64,000 nt of DNA from Allolobophora icterica (taxonomy: Eukaryota > Annelida > Clitellata > Crassiclitellata > Lumbricidae). Under the pieces are notes generated by a model that did no database searches, had not been told where the DNA came from, and was given only the letters and a program-made list of their open reading frames with translations. Shown here one piece after another: positions 1-8,825 of the stretch. The translations under genes were made by a program, and so were the position numbers. The stretch lies in contig OY744605.1 in NCBI GenBank assembly GCA_963556255.1, forward strand, positions 42,920,335 through 42,984,334, in the 5' to 3' direction. The number at the start of each line of letters is the position of its first letter. Position 1 is the first letter of the stretch.

Positions 1-1120
1 TTTGGGCCCTGCATTATTCCACCTTTCATACACCAATCTAGACTAAGGTTTCTTTCTGTAAGATGTTGCGGTTTGTCATTATAAACGAAATTATATATAT
101 ATTATATAATCGACGAAACAAAGAAATTATGTCTTACATGTGTTGATGGCCGGTCTTCCTCAGCACACATGAAGTAGGTCTGTTATAATTATCAGTAGGC
201 CCGAGCACACATGAAGCAGGTCGCCGAAAAAACATCCGCTTTCGTCCAACTGTTACAGCTCTAACGCAGTATATATATATATATACATATCCATTATGTG
301 CACACGCGCGACCCTTAGCCTACTTCCTTGTATAAATATATATATATAGGCTACCGCGTATGCACATGAAACCCACTGCATGCGACTGATTCATATCCTG
401 GTCTGCACTGTTCCAGCCAAAGATGTTAATAGGTTAGGGTTCCAGCGGGCTAGAAAAATATATCGTGATATAAGCCACAATAGCTGCCACGACCCGTTAT
501 AAATGGGTTCAACTGAAACGTCCCGAACAGCGAAAGCCATAAGTCCGCACACAGAAATACTGTTTTGGATGAAAAATTTTACATGTCACAAATTTCTGTT
601 TTCTGCACGATTTGAGCCAAAATAATGGTATTCGCCTGATGAATTTTTGACCAAATTTTGGGGGTAAATTTTTGGGTGGGTGGAAAAATTTCACACAACG
701 CAAATTTGCTTTTTCTGCACGAAGTAGACCAAAATATTGATACTGACCTGATGAAGTTTTCTCAAAATGTTTCACGAATATTACCACGCTTGATGCGATT
801 TATTTCAAACTAAGTCATTTAGCAAACAGCACAGGATACAGTAAGTTTGGACCTGAAAATTTTACACGTGGCAAATTTACTTTTTCTCCACGATTTAGGC
901 AGAAATATTGATTTTGGCCCGATGAATTATCAACACCAAAAATTGGGGGTAGAGACCGGCCCCCACTGAATTTTAACAAGGCCAATGCATCTCCTTCCAG
1001 CCTGTGGACATACAGAAGAAGCTCTACGTGTTTGTGCCGTTTGCTGCCGGCCGACCCAAACCATTCGGGTCATTTTTCAATTTAAATAAAAGAATATGTT
1101 ATGGTATACATAAAATCATA
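1..1120. repeat. Left flank / left end of Polinton: AT-rich, three diverged repeat units
   Basis: No convincing gene is visible. Three diverged copies of a unit of about 95 bp start near 567, 681 and 853. Each has a core of 'AAATTTnnTTTTTCTnCACGA' type followed about 45 bp later by 'CTGATGAA' or 'CCGATGAA'. The last unit ends in TTGGGGGTAGAGACC near 947-961, and a close match (TTTGGGGGTGGAGACC) recurs at the other end near 16071-16086. A short direct repeat, AGCACACATGAAG, lies at about 158 and 204. The outer boundary and target-site duplication of the element could not be located. Confidence 0.5.
1039..1065 (+). repeat. Subterminal inverted repeat, left copy
   Basis: GTTTGCTGCCGGCCG (1039-1053) and CCCAAACCATT (1055-1065) match the reverse complement of 15942-15956 and 15911-15921. 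The left copy lacks about 20 bp present between the two blocks on the right, probably lost between short GGCCG direct repeats. Similarity fades further out, so the long terminal inverted repeat usual for Polintons is degraded or lies elsewhere. Confidence 0.6.
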
Positions 1121-1396
1121 ATGTTGGGGCAAAACTTTTGCAAATGGCTCGGTATAGGGAAAACAACCCTCTGCTGTCGCAGGTGCATTGGGGAGTACTG
1201 TTTCAAACATTTGGCACGACTGCGAAACGGTTGTGGGACAAGACCATGTGCCAAATGTGGAAGGGGTATTAAAAACCATTTGGGTGAGTGTATACGTTGT
1301 GGTTATTACGTCATAAAATCAAGAGTACGACGCTGCGGACTAACCCGTGAATTCGAGAAAGAATGGAAAAGACTATCGAACATATTAGTAGAGTAA
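1121..1396 (+). CDS. Small Cys-rich protein, possible zinc-binding
   Basis: This 91-codon frame starts at the first ATG, 1121; the longer open frame would need a GTG start at 1004. It contains about eleven cysteines in pairs (CCRRC, CAKCG, CIRCG) and ends about 160 bp before the polymerase ATG. The CxxC spacing suggests one or two zinc ribbons/knuckles. No family is recognised. Its position at the left end and ahead of polB is compatible with an early regulatory gene, but this is only context. Part of it lies beside the subterminal inverted repeat, so it could also be fortuitous coding. Confidence 0.45.
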   Translation: MLGQNFCKWLGIGKTTLCCRRCIGEYCFKHLARLRNGCGTRPCAKCGRGIKNHLGECIRCGYYVIKSRVRRCGLTREFEKEWKRLSNILVE

Positions 1397-1521
1397 CAAA
1401 ATTCTCAATTAAAGAAACGATTCTGTTATTATATTGAGATAATACAGGTGAGCAAGCGACAATCGAATATCTAGTAAACAAAATTTCATTTTAAACAAAC
1501 GATTCTGTTATTGTATTAAGA
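1395..1521 (+). promoter_or_regulatory. Imperfect 45-bp direct repeat upstream of polB
   Basis: 1395-1439 and 1477-1521 align without gaps over 45 bp with about eight mismatches; the core AACGATTCTGTTATT is identical. The two copies are 82 bp apart and lie between the Cys-rich ORF and the polB start. A TATAAAAT box at 1540-1547 follows, 11 bp before the ATG. The arrangement suggests duplicated upstream promoter elements for early genes. Confidence 0.4.
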
Positions 1522-1558
1522 AAAAGTTTGCCACAGTAGTATAAAATAATTTATAACC

Positions 1559-4500
1559 ATGGCATTGTCTACGAATGAAAAAATTGAACAATTGTTGGGT
1601 GAGTTTACCGGTCCCCCAGCTCTTCGAGCTGTTCTACAAAATATCTTAGACGAACCAATCCCAGATGCAGTCAAACGGCGCTTGTTGAAGCCACTGCTTC
1701 CAAGGCCAATTCCTCCAGTGCGCAAGCACAGAGGGGCAAAACGCAGGGCCCTTCTGGCAGAATTCGACCCACTCCTAATTAAGCAGGATAGAGGTGGACC
1801 ACCACCCTTTCTAGTACACAAAGAGCTAGCCAATCAGCATCTGAAAGACTTCCGCGCAGAAGTACCTCTAAACCACAGGCTGGAAGGAGATGCGTTGACT
1901 TTCTTGAGTGCAATGGAGCACAACATTGAGTCGCAGCTAAACGAAGAGCTCTTGAAAAATGGCGGTTTGAAATACACGCAAGTGTTGACTGTTGATTTGG
2001 AAAAGTTGGCACCGACCGTCGACATGTTGTACGATGGAAACGCGACCCCGGGTACTATTACCAACACGGCCTACTTTCGAAGCAAAGCAGAACCAATTAC
2101 CAATGCGGGTAAAATCCAAGGGGCTGTTCGGAAGGCCAAGGCTGAAATACTGAAACACCTCGAGGATTATACCAATGAGGGGTCGGGGTGGAGGGTGAGA
2201 CGGGTCGTGGCGCTAGACCTCAGTCTTGCAAGATATAAGCCTTTCCGAGGTAAGAGCTACTTTCCAACACCGAAGTACATACCTCCGCGCACAGTTATTA
2301 ATGTAAAGAATAACGATAGCCGATGCTTTGAGTGGGCCATTTTAAGTGCCATGTATCCAGTAGAAAAGGACCCTCAACGCCCAACTAAGTATCGAGCCCA
2401 CCTCCTCGAGCTAAACTTCGACGGTATGGAATTTCCAGTGAAGGTCACTGATATTGGTAAGTTCGAACGTCAGAACCCAAATATAAGCGTCTCAGTCTTC
2501 GGGTGGGACAAAGCTTTGTATCCAATTTATGTCTCAAAGCAGAACAATAGAGACTATAATATCGATCTTCTACTGTTAGTCAGTGGTGAGAATTACCACT
2601 ACGTCTGGATTAAAGACCTTGGTCGAATTCTTAATCAAAACAGCAAAGACAAAAACAAGAAACACCCATGTCGTCGCTGCCTACACATATTCTGTAGACA
2701 AGACTTACTGGATGCCCATACCAAAGATTGTCAGGGCATCAGTGAGAAGCCTCAGCGGATTGAGATGCCAAAACAGGATGAAAATATCCTCAAATTCCAG
2801 AATCACCACAAACAGATGCAAACCCCATATATCATATACGCAGACTTCGAGGCTCTAAACATACCAATCGAAGGTGCAGTCATGAACCCCAGCGAGAGCA
2901 ACACCAGACAGATAGCTGAGCAGAAACCGTGTAGCTTCTGTTATATAGTGGTTCGATACGATGGCCGCACGAAGAAACCAGTTTTATACCGTGGAGAGAA
3001 CGCCGTGCAACAATTCCTACAACGAATACAAGGCGAGCTGGACTCTATCAAACAAAGGCTGGCCACCCCAGCTAAGATGGTTATGTCAGCAGTTGATCGT
3101 CAATCCTTCCGCGAGGCTATCGAATGCCACATCTGTGGAAATGCTCTCGAAGCGGATAGAGTTCGTGACCACTGCCACATTACCGGTAAGTACAGAGGTG
3201 CTGCTCACAACGCTTGCAACCTCAAACTTCGAATATATCCAGATAAGTGTAAGGTACCAGTGGTCTTCCACAATCTGCGAGGTTACGACAGCCATCTCAT
3301 CATGCAAGCGATCGGAGGCTGTGAGGCCGCACAGAATGAGGAAACTGAAATTAACTGTATCCCAAACAATATGGAGAAATACATGACATTTAACATTGGG
3401 CAACTACAGTTCATTGATAGTCTCCAGTTTCTAAACAGCTCGTTGGATAAATTATCAGGAAACCTGTCGCTAGAGGATCTGAAAGTCACAACGGCATATA
3501 TAAAGGAAAATTTCGTTCACAATGATAACACAAAACTAGATCTGTTGAGACGAAAGGGCGTATATTGTTACGAGCACATTGACGATTACCACCGCTTCGC
3601 AGAAGACCGACTTCCACCCAAAGAAGCGTTCCACAGCAGGCTGTCCCGAGAGAATATCTCTGATGCGGATTATGAACACGCCCAACGAGTATGGAACGAA
3701 TTCGACTGTAAAACTCTGGGCGACTATCACGACCTGTATCTCCGCACGGATGTACTTCTACTCGCAGATGTCTTCGAGACCTTCAGATCCACATCGATGA
3801 AGCATTACAGTCTGGACCCCGCTAACTACTTCAGCCTGCCAGGAATGGCCTGGGACGCTTTGTTGAAAAAGACGAAGATCGAGCTCGAACTTTTAACCGA
3901 TATAGATATGCATTTGTTCGTAGAGAAAGGTCTCCGAGGTGGAATCTCGATGGTATCCAAGAGATTCGCAAAGGCCAACAACCCGCAATGCCCAGATCAC
4001 GATACCACGAAGCCAGAAAACTGGATCATGTATCTCGACGCTAATAACCTCTACGGCTGGGCGATGCAACAGTCATTGCCAGTTGGAGGATTTAGCTGGG
4101 AAAGTCCAACTCTCGATGAAGTGTTGGAAACTCCAGACGACGCGCCTGAAGGCTTCCTGCTCGAAGTCGATCTTGAGTACCCGGAGCACCTCCACGAATC
4201 ACATAGCGACTATCCCCTAGCACCGGAGACCCTGACAGTCCAAGAGGAGTGGTTGAGTGACTATCAGAATGTGCTTATGAACGAGTTGGGAGGCAAGTTC
4301 ACAAAGCATGTGAAGTTAGTACCAAGCCTACGACCTAAGGAGCGGTATGTGGTCCATTATAGAAATCTCAAACTCTACCACTCGTTAGGCCTACGAGTTG
4401 CTAAAATTCATCGTGCCATTAAGTTTAGACAGGAGGCGTGGATGGCTCCATACATCGAGATGAATACGAAATTGAGAGCGAAGGCAACGTCGGAGTTTGA

Positions 4501-5299
4501 GAAGGATTTCTTCAAACTGGCTAATAATGCAGTTTTCGGAAAAACCATGGAAAATCTTAGAAAAAGAATCAGGGTCAACCTGGTCCCCACCTCAAAAGTT
4601 GACAAACTTCGTAAACTAATTGCGGACCCGGCCTACATATCACACAAAATCTTCAACGACCAACTCGCCGCGATTCACAGTTTGAAGAGCAAGCTCAAGT
4701 TAAACAGACCTGTATATGTCGGCCAGGCTGTCCTCGACCTCAGCAAGCATCTGATGTACGACTTCTGGTACAACGATGTGAAAAACGAGTACGGCAACAA
4801 TGCTCAACTCTTATATACAGACACTGACAGCCTGTTATTTCAGGTGGAAACTCCGAACGTCTATGCCGATATGTGGAACAAAAAACACCAATATGACCTC
4901 TCAGAGTTTCCTAGAGACAGCCCATACTACGACGTTGAGAACAAGAAAGTCGTGGGCAAGTTCAAGGACGAATGTAACGGAGTTGCCATAGCCGAATTCG
5001 TGGGACTGCGTCCGAAGATGTACTCGATCTTAAAATCGGGTGGTTCAGAGATCAGGAAAGCTAAAGGCGTTCAGAGAGCAGTTGTGAAGAAGGATCTGCA
5101 CCACGAGCTATACAAGAAGTGCCTGTTCGAACGAGAAGAGATGCGGCACACACAAGTCGTGATTAGAAGCCACGACCACCAGATCGGAGTGTACGAGCAG
5201 AATAAGATCAGCCTTTCTCCATTAGACACAAAAAAGTGGATATCTCCGGATGGGATAACAACGCTGGCATACGGGCACTACAAAATCAACGACGGTTGA
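1559..5299 (+). CDS. POLB: Protein-primed family B DNA polymerase (Polinton PolB)
   Basis: This 1246-residue protein replicates the element, presumably from protein-primed termini. The exonuclease motifs are D429/E431 in YADFEA, D577 in HNLRGYD and D731 in YLRTDVLLL. The polymerase motifs are D827 in LDANNLYGWAM (A), K986 in KLANNAVFGKTMEN (B) and YTDTDS at 1086-1091 (C). A C2H2-like finger lies at 371-391 and an endonuclease VII-like zinc/HNH cluster (CHICG...DHCHITGKYRG) at about 523-560; both insertions are known in Polinton polymerases. Length is normal and all catalytic residues are present. The start at 1559 follows an AT-rich TATA-like leader. The 3' end overlaps the convergent integrase gene by 14 bp. 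Confidence 0.96.
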   Translation: MALSTNEKIEQLLGEFTGPPALRAVLQNILDEPIPDAVKRRLLKPLLPRPIPPVRKHRGAKRRALLAEFDPLLIKQDRGGPPPFLVHKELANQHLKDFRAEVPLNHRLEGDALTFLSAMEHNIESQLNEELLKNGGLKYTQVLTVDLEKLAPTVDMLYDGNATPGTITNTAYFRSKAEPITNAGKIQGAVRKAKAEILKHLEDYTNEGSGWRVRRVVALDLSLARYKPFRGKSYFPTPKYIPPRTVINVKNNDSRCFEWAILSAMYPVEKDPQRPTKYRAHLLELNFDGMEFPVKVTDIGKFERQNPNISVSVFGWDKALYPIYVSKQNNRDYNIDLLLLVSGENYHYVWIKDLGRILNQNSKDKNKKHPCRRCLHIFCRQDLLDAHTKDCQGISEKPQRIEMPKQDENILKFQNHHKQMQTPYIIYADFEALNIPIEGAVMNPSESNTRQIAEQKPCSFCYIVVRYDGRTKKPVLYRGENAVQQFLQRIQGELDSIKQRLATPAKMVMSAVDRQSFREAIECHICGNALEADRVRDHCHITGKYRGAAHNACNLKLRIYPDKCKVPVVFHNLRGYDSHLIMQAIGGCEAAQNEETEINCIPNNMEKYMTFNIGQLQFIDSLQFLNSSLDKLSGNLSLEDLKVTTAYIKENFVHNDNTKLDLLRRKGVYCYEHIDDYHRFAEDRLPPKEAFHSRLSRENISDADYEHAQRVWNEFDCKTLGDYHDLYLRTDVLLLADVFETFRSTSMKHYSLDPANYFSLPGMAWDALLKKTKIELELLTDIDMHLFVEKGLRGGISMVSKRFAKANNPQCPDHDTTKPENWIMYLDANNLYGWAMQQSLPVGGFSWESPTLDEVLETPDDAPEGFLLEVDLEYPEHLHESHSDYPLAPETLTVQEEWLSDYQNVLMNELGGKFTKHVKLVPSLRPKERYVVHYRNLKLYHSLGLRVAKIHRAIKFRQEAWMAPYIEMNTKLRAKATSEFEKDFFKLANNAVFGKTMENLRKRIRVNLVPTSKVDKLRKLIADPAYISHKIFNDQLAAIHSLKSKLKLNRPVYVGQAVLDLSKHLMYDFWYNDVKNEYGNNAQLLYTDTDSLLFQVETPNVYADMWNKKHQYDLSEFPRDSPYYDVENKKVVGKFKDECNGVAIAEFVGLRPKMYSILKSGGSEIRKAKGVQRAVVKKDLHHELYKKCLFEREEMRHTQVVIRSHDHQIGVYEQNKISLSPLDTKKWISPDGITTLAYGHYKINDG

Positions 5300-6299
5300 G
5301 TATTCTATCGGGGGGTAGCTCAGTGCCCATAGGCACCAGAAGCAGCTCCTCACGTACAAAACCGCGGCCAGGCCCATCAACTAGATGGTATAAAGCCGGT
5401 TTACCAGCCTGCCGAACAACATCCAAAATAGCGTGGATGGTGAGCGACCAGTTAGGATCGGTGGCACGTTTGCTTCCACCTTCGAGCTCGCCGGGAGCGT
5501 ACAAATATCGGACGAGAACGTCGTGTCCGAGAATAGGCTCATCCATTCCCCACAAACGAGTTTTCATTTGTGAATGAGAGGGCTTCTGTGTCACTTTAGC
5601 AGCTTTCATCGCTTCAACCGGCTTCATGTCGAGCAAGCGCGTCGGCTCATCGTTTAGTGCAGCTACAACTTCGGGCAATCGTCGAACCCATTCCACTGAC
5701 CGTTCGGATGACCCCCTTGCATCCAGGAGCAATTCCTGAGCGTATTGAGCACCGAAGAGTCGCTCAGCTAGAGTACGGTTAAAGCGTTCAACGATGCCCT
5801 GTTGGCGATGATTACCGGCCTGTCCGCGTCTTACAAGAACGTCGTGCTTCGCCAGCAACGGTGTAAAATCACCCATAAATTCGCGTCCAGGATCGACCTG
5901 AAAGAGTCGAGGCCAAGTCAATGGACCCCTCTTATAGATCCGGCTTAAAGCGGCGGCGACTTCGGTCGCACTTTTGTTGATCAATGGTTCAGCTTCTTTG
6001 TATCGTGAGGCAACATCAACAACAGTGAGAGCGTATTTATAAGTCTTTCGACCTACTTTATCGTGAGGTAAAAACAAGAGATCGGCTTGGTGTACGGCGT
6101 TTGGTCGATTTTCATCGAACTTTGGACGCGGTATGCGGCGTGGAACGGGAAGATAAATCTGCCACACCGCTTGTTTCTTCAGCCAATCACGAGCCTCCGC
6201 CTCGGAAACTTTGGCGGCTGAGGCTAGTTTCTTCACCGCAGCCTTACCTCGCCAGTAACCTTTAGGGCTGTAATAGACGGCTGAAAGGTGCTTAGACAT
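5286..6299 (-). CDS. INT: Retroviral-type (rve) DDE integrase of Polinton
   Basis: This enzyme inserts the element DNA into the host chromosome. The 337-residue frame from the ATG at 6299 begins with the family-typical MSKHLSAVYY. It has the catalytic triad D73 (HQADLLF), D136 (VDPGREF) and E171 (IVERFNRT), giving the D,D-35-E spacing of retroviral integrases. The C-terminal part (about 250-337) is SH3/chromo-like with VLVRY and YHLVDG strands. An in-frame ATG at 6365 would add 22 hydrophobic residues, but a TATATAG box at about 6310-6320 falls inside that extension, so 6299 is preferred. The gene is convergent with polB and co-directional with the PLA2 gene. Confidence 0.95.
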   Translation of the reverse strand: MSKHLSAVYYSPKGYWRGKAAVKKLASAAKVSEAEARDWLKKQAVWQIYLPVPRRIPRPKFDENRPNAVHQADLLFLPHDKVGRKTYKYALTVVDVASRYKEAEPLINKSATEVAAALSRIYKRGPLTWPRLFQVDPGREFMGDFTPLLAKHDVLVRRGQAGNHRQQGIVERFNRTLAERLFGAQYAQELLLDARGSSERSVEWVRRLPEVVAALNDEPTRLLDMKPVEAMKAAKVTQKPSHSQMKTRLWGMDEPILGHDVLVRYLYAPGELEGGSKRATDPNWSLTIHAILDVVRQAGKPALYHLVDGPGRGFVREELLLVPMGTELPPDRILNRR

Positions 6300-6374
6300 T
6301 TCAGTAAAACTATATATTACAAACAGGTAAACACATACACAAATGATTTTCATTTGCGTTTTCATAAATGAAAC

Positions 6375-6929
6375 TCATTTATGGCCCTTTGTTCTGACAC
6401 CCATCCCCAGCCTCGACTTCGCTGACATAATGGCCGATACCAGCCGCGCATCCTTCTTCTCATAATCCGGAGTTTCATCGGTGAGTGCGATCTTCGACGC
6501 GGCTGCAGCGAGGATGTCATCTGCGTGGTTACGCCCTGGGGTATCTTTATGAACTGCGTAAGCCACATCATGGTGGAGGCACGCACGGTCGAGCTGATTA
6601 ACACCGTGATAGCGCTGTGACAGCCGTTTATCGAGTTTTGTGAATGGTCCACAGTAAGAGTACTTTCCCGTGTTCTGAAAAGAACCTCCCGGATTATCTT
6701 CCGAAGACATACCGGATGGAAGGCTCATATGCATTTCTGGTAGAGGTAGAGCGTTGAGGGCCCTATTCAGTAGAGAACCACCAGTCTTTCGCGCTTTCGA
6801 AGGCAAAATCTGGCTCTTCTTTGCACCGCAGACGGCACAGGTTCCCTTCTTGGCTGGCCGACCGTTTCGTAACTCGACGATTGTTTCATTTGAAGTCTCA
6901 GTATGTTTCTTACATCGTAGGCAATACAT
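6375..6929 (-). CDS. Zinc-ribbon + phospholipase A2-like protein
   Basis: This is a 184-residue protein. The N-terminus has a zinc ribbon (C3, C6, C31, C34) with the NGRPA-KGTC context of the DUF5679 type. The C-terminal half has a parvovirus/adintovirus PLA2-like core: calcium-loop YCGPFT at 92-97 and the active-site CLHHDVAY with H120-D121. In parvoviruses such domains breach endosomal membranes, so a virion-entry role is likely by analogy. The start at 6929 is the first ATG; an upstream extension would need TTG. Only 38 bp separate it from the divergent ATPase start, implying a compact shared promoter. Confidence 0.85.
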   Translation of the reverse strand: MYCLRCKKHTETSNETIVELRNGRPAKKGTCAVCGAKKSQILPSKARKTGGSLLNRALNALPLPEMHMSLPSGMSSEDNPGGSFQNTGKYSYCGPFTKLDKRLSQRYHGVNQLDRACLHHDVAYAVHKDTPGRNHADDILAAAASKIALTDETPDYEKKDARLVSAIMSAKSRLGMGVRTKGHK

Positions 6930-6967
6930 TGTGTTCGTTGAATACAATCATAACTCGTTGTCTCTAT

Positions 6968-7654
6968 ATGGAAATAACAAATTTCGATCTCGAAGCCGAC
7001 GATGGAAAAAAACACCACCATTGGCTGTTACCATCCAGCATACGGTGCATAATCTGTGGGCCTAGCGGATGTGGGAAAACAAACCTACTACTCAACCTTC
7101 TGTTGAAGAAGGGGTACCTGCGTTTTGATCGGCTGTATCTATACTCGAAGTCTCTGGGACAGGAAAAATATCAGTTCCTCCGGGACTGGGTTACAGAGTT
7201 GGAAAAAGTTGCCGGGAAGGAAGTGGCTTCCTTTCACTCTTGCTCAGATGAAATAGTTCCAGTTGAATCATTAAATAAGAATGCCAGAAGCCTTCTAGTG
7301 TTCGATGACGTTATGCTTGAAAAACAGTCGCCCATCGAAAGGTATTTCACTATGGGTCGACACGGTGGCGCGGACTGCTTCTACTTAACGCAGAATTATT
7401 TTCGAATTCCGAAGCAAGCGATCCGTGACAATGCTAATCTTATCGTCCTCTTCAACCAAGACAGCAAAAATTTGCGAGCCATTCACGATACGTTCGTAGG
7501 CGGCGACATGTCTTTCGATGAATTCCGTACGTTCTTCAGCGAGTGTGCTGCCCAGCCATATGGATTCGCAGTCATAGATTTGACGTCCAAAGTGTACGAT
7601 GGAAAATATCGTTGCGGGTTCGATCGCTTCTATAAGCCCAAGGCAAGTATTTAA
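6968..7654 (+). CDS. ATP: FtsK/HerA-superfamily genome-packaging ATPase
   Basis: This 228-residue A32-like ATPase is expected to pump element DNA into capsids. Walker A GPSGCGKTN is at 31-39, Walker B LLVFDD at 110-115 and a sensor TQNYF at 142-146, followed by the family-typical RIPKQAIRDNANLIVLF. The start at 6968 gives MEITNFDLEADDG, the usual N-terminus length. The frame is open for 147 nt further upstream, but that stretch overlaps the divergent PLA2 gene and is not family-like. The gene begins the rightward run of virion genes. Confidence 0.94.
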   Translation: MEITNFDLEADDGKKHHHWLLPSSIRCIICGPSGCGKTNLLLNLLLKKGYLRFDRLYLYSKSLGQEKYQFLRDWVTELEKVAGKEVASFHSCSDEIVPVESLNKNARSLLVFDDVMLEKQSPIERYFTMGRHGGADCFYLTQNYFRIPKQAIRDNANLIVLFNQDSKNLRAIHDTFVGGDMSFDEFRTFFSECAAQPYGFAVIDLTSKVYDGKYRCGFDRFYKPKASI

Positions 7655-7694
7655 AGACACAATATAGGCAACATATAGCTGACATACCAACGCG

Positions 7695-8807
7695 ATGTGG
7701 ACAAAAGTTTCGTCTAAACAGGAGCGAGACGCCTTGACTCAGGATTATTTAGCTCGGAGAAATCGATTGAGACAGCGTTTCGTAGATGAGAAGCTCGGCG
7801 AAGCCAACCTTCAGTACGATGCGGCAAAGCTTTTTAAACCAATAGCCACAGCCACGGCTGAATCCCAGGTGGCTACGTCTAAGGAGCTGCAGAAAGTTAC
7901 CAGCGCTTTACAGGATTTGCCGGCGCAGATTTCAGAGTCTGCTAATTTTAACCCGATAGCGGCTTTGTTCGGTGAAACCGCAGGAACAGCAGCTCCAACG
8001 GCTGCTCCAGCCCTTCCAGCGCTTCCAACATCCCGAATCCCCCACGCATTGTTAGTAGATCCAAACAAATATCTCAACGTCGCGGCAATTACACGACACG
8101 GTTTCAAACCTCCGAGCGAGCTCGATCTAGCCGACATTGCAGGTGCTGAAAAGATAATCGGTGAGGTAAATCACTATAATCGCCACACCCTGGGCAAAGA
8201 GAAAAAGAATGCTAAAAAGGAAAAAGACGAAGAAAAGGTAGATGAGGTGACTGCAGATATTGAAGCCCTAAGGGAATATAAAAAGCGAATCCATACACTG
8301 CTAGCGGGCCACAGCCTCATCAAAAAGGGAAAGGGTTTCAGTGTCCCAGCCGTTCCTCTTAAATTACAAGGTAGCGCCTTGGGTGAGCTCTCCGTCGACC
8401 CCGTCGCGCTGTCTGCTGGTAGACTAAGAGTGTTTAAAGGTGGGAACCTCGTTCTCGAATCTCCGGCCGATGAGTCGTTGTTCAGCCTGTTAACGAAACG
8501 CTTCGTTAAGACTAAGCAATATTCGCCTCAGGCAATCGAAACTTTCAAAAAGCTCGTACAGATGTCTGGTCTGCCTATTCATGGCCGGAAAAGTAAAAAG
8601 TTCCAGCTGATTCGTGGCGGCGCAGTGCAATTTTATAACGATCCAAACGCCCTGGTAGAGAGGTTGCAGCTTTTGGTGGCCTCTAGGGCCGCGGGAAACA
8701 CAGGTCTCGGCAACGAAATCTCCGCCATTCTTGACGAGTTACTGCGTTCCGGTGCGATCTCCAAAGAGCTGGCACTCGAATTGAATAGAAACATGCTCAT
8801 AAAATAG
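7695..8807 (+). CDS. Conserved-type Polinton protein with coiled coil (PW-like), probable virion protein
   Basis: This is a 370-residue frame between the ATPase and penton genes. Residues about 1-80 are helical and charged, followed by an Ala/Pro-rich linker at about 95-115 and a Lys/Glu-rich coiled-coil stretch near 160-190. The C-terminal region has a GKGF segment, then ESLFSLLTKRF...YSPQAIETFKKLV and a basic KSKKFQLIRGG. Proteins of similar size and layout occur at this locus in many Polintons and are often labelled PW or uncharacterised. A minor virion or scaffold role is inferred from position and coiled coil only. Confidence 0.75.
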   Translation: MWTKVSSKQERDALTQDYLARRNRLRQRFVDEKLGEANLQYDAAKLFKPIATATAESQVATSKELQKVTSALQDLPAQISESANFNPIAALFGETAGTAAPTAAPALPALPTSRIPHALLVDPNKYLNVAAITRHGFKPPSELDLADIAGAEKIIGEVNHYNRHTLGKEKKNAKKEKDEEKVDEVTADIEALREYKKRIHTLLAGHSLIKKGKGFSVPAVPLKLQGSALGELSVDPVALSAGRLRVFKGGNLVLESPADESLFSLLTKRFVKTKQYSPQAIETFKKLVQMSGLPIHGRKSKKFQLIRGGAVQFYNDPNALVERLQLLVASRAAGNTGLGNEISAILDELLRSGAISKELALELNRNMLIK

Positions 8808-8825
8808 AAATAGAAAACAAAATTC

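Noticed and set aside
509..787. 92-codon minus-strand frame near the left end
   Set aside because: It overlaps the diverged ~95-bp repeats and translates to repeated Lys/Phe-rich peptide, a by-product of the repeat.
1004..1120. N-terminal extension of the Cys-rich ORF from 1004
   Set aside because: It needs a GTG start and covers the subterminal inverted repeat; the first ATG is 1121.
6300..6365. 22-residue hydrophobic extension of the integrase
   Set aside because: The family N-terminus begins at 6299, and a TATA-like box lies in the extension.
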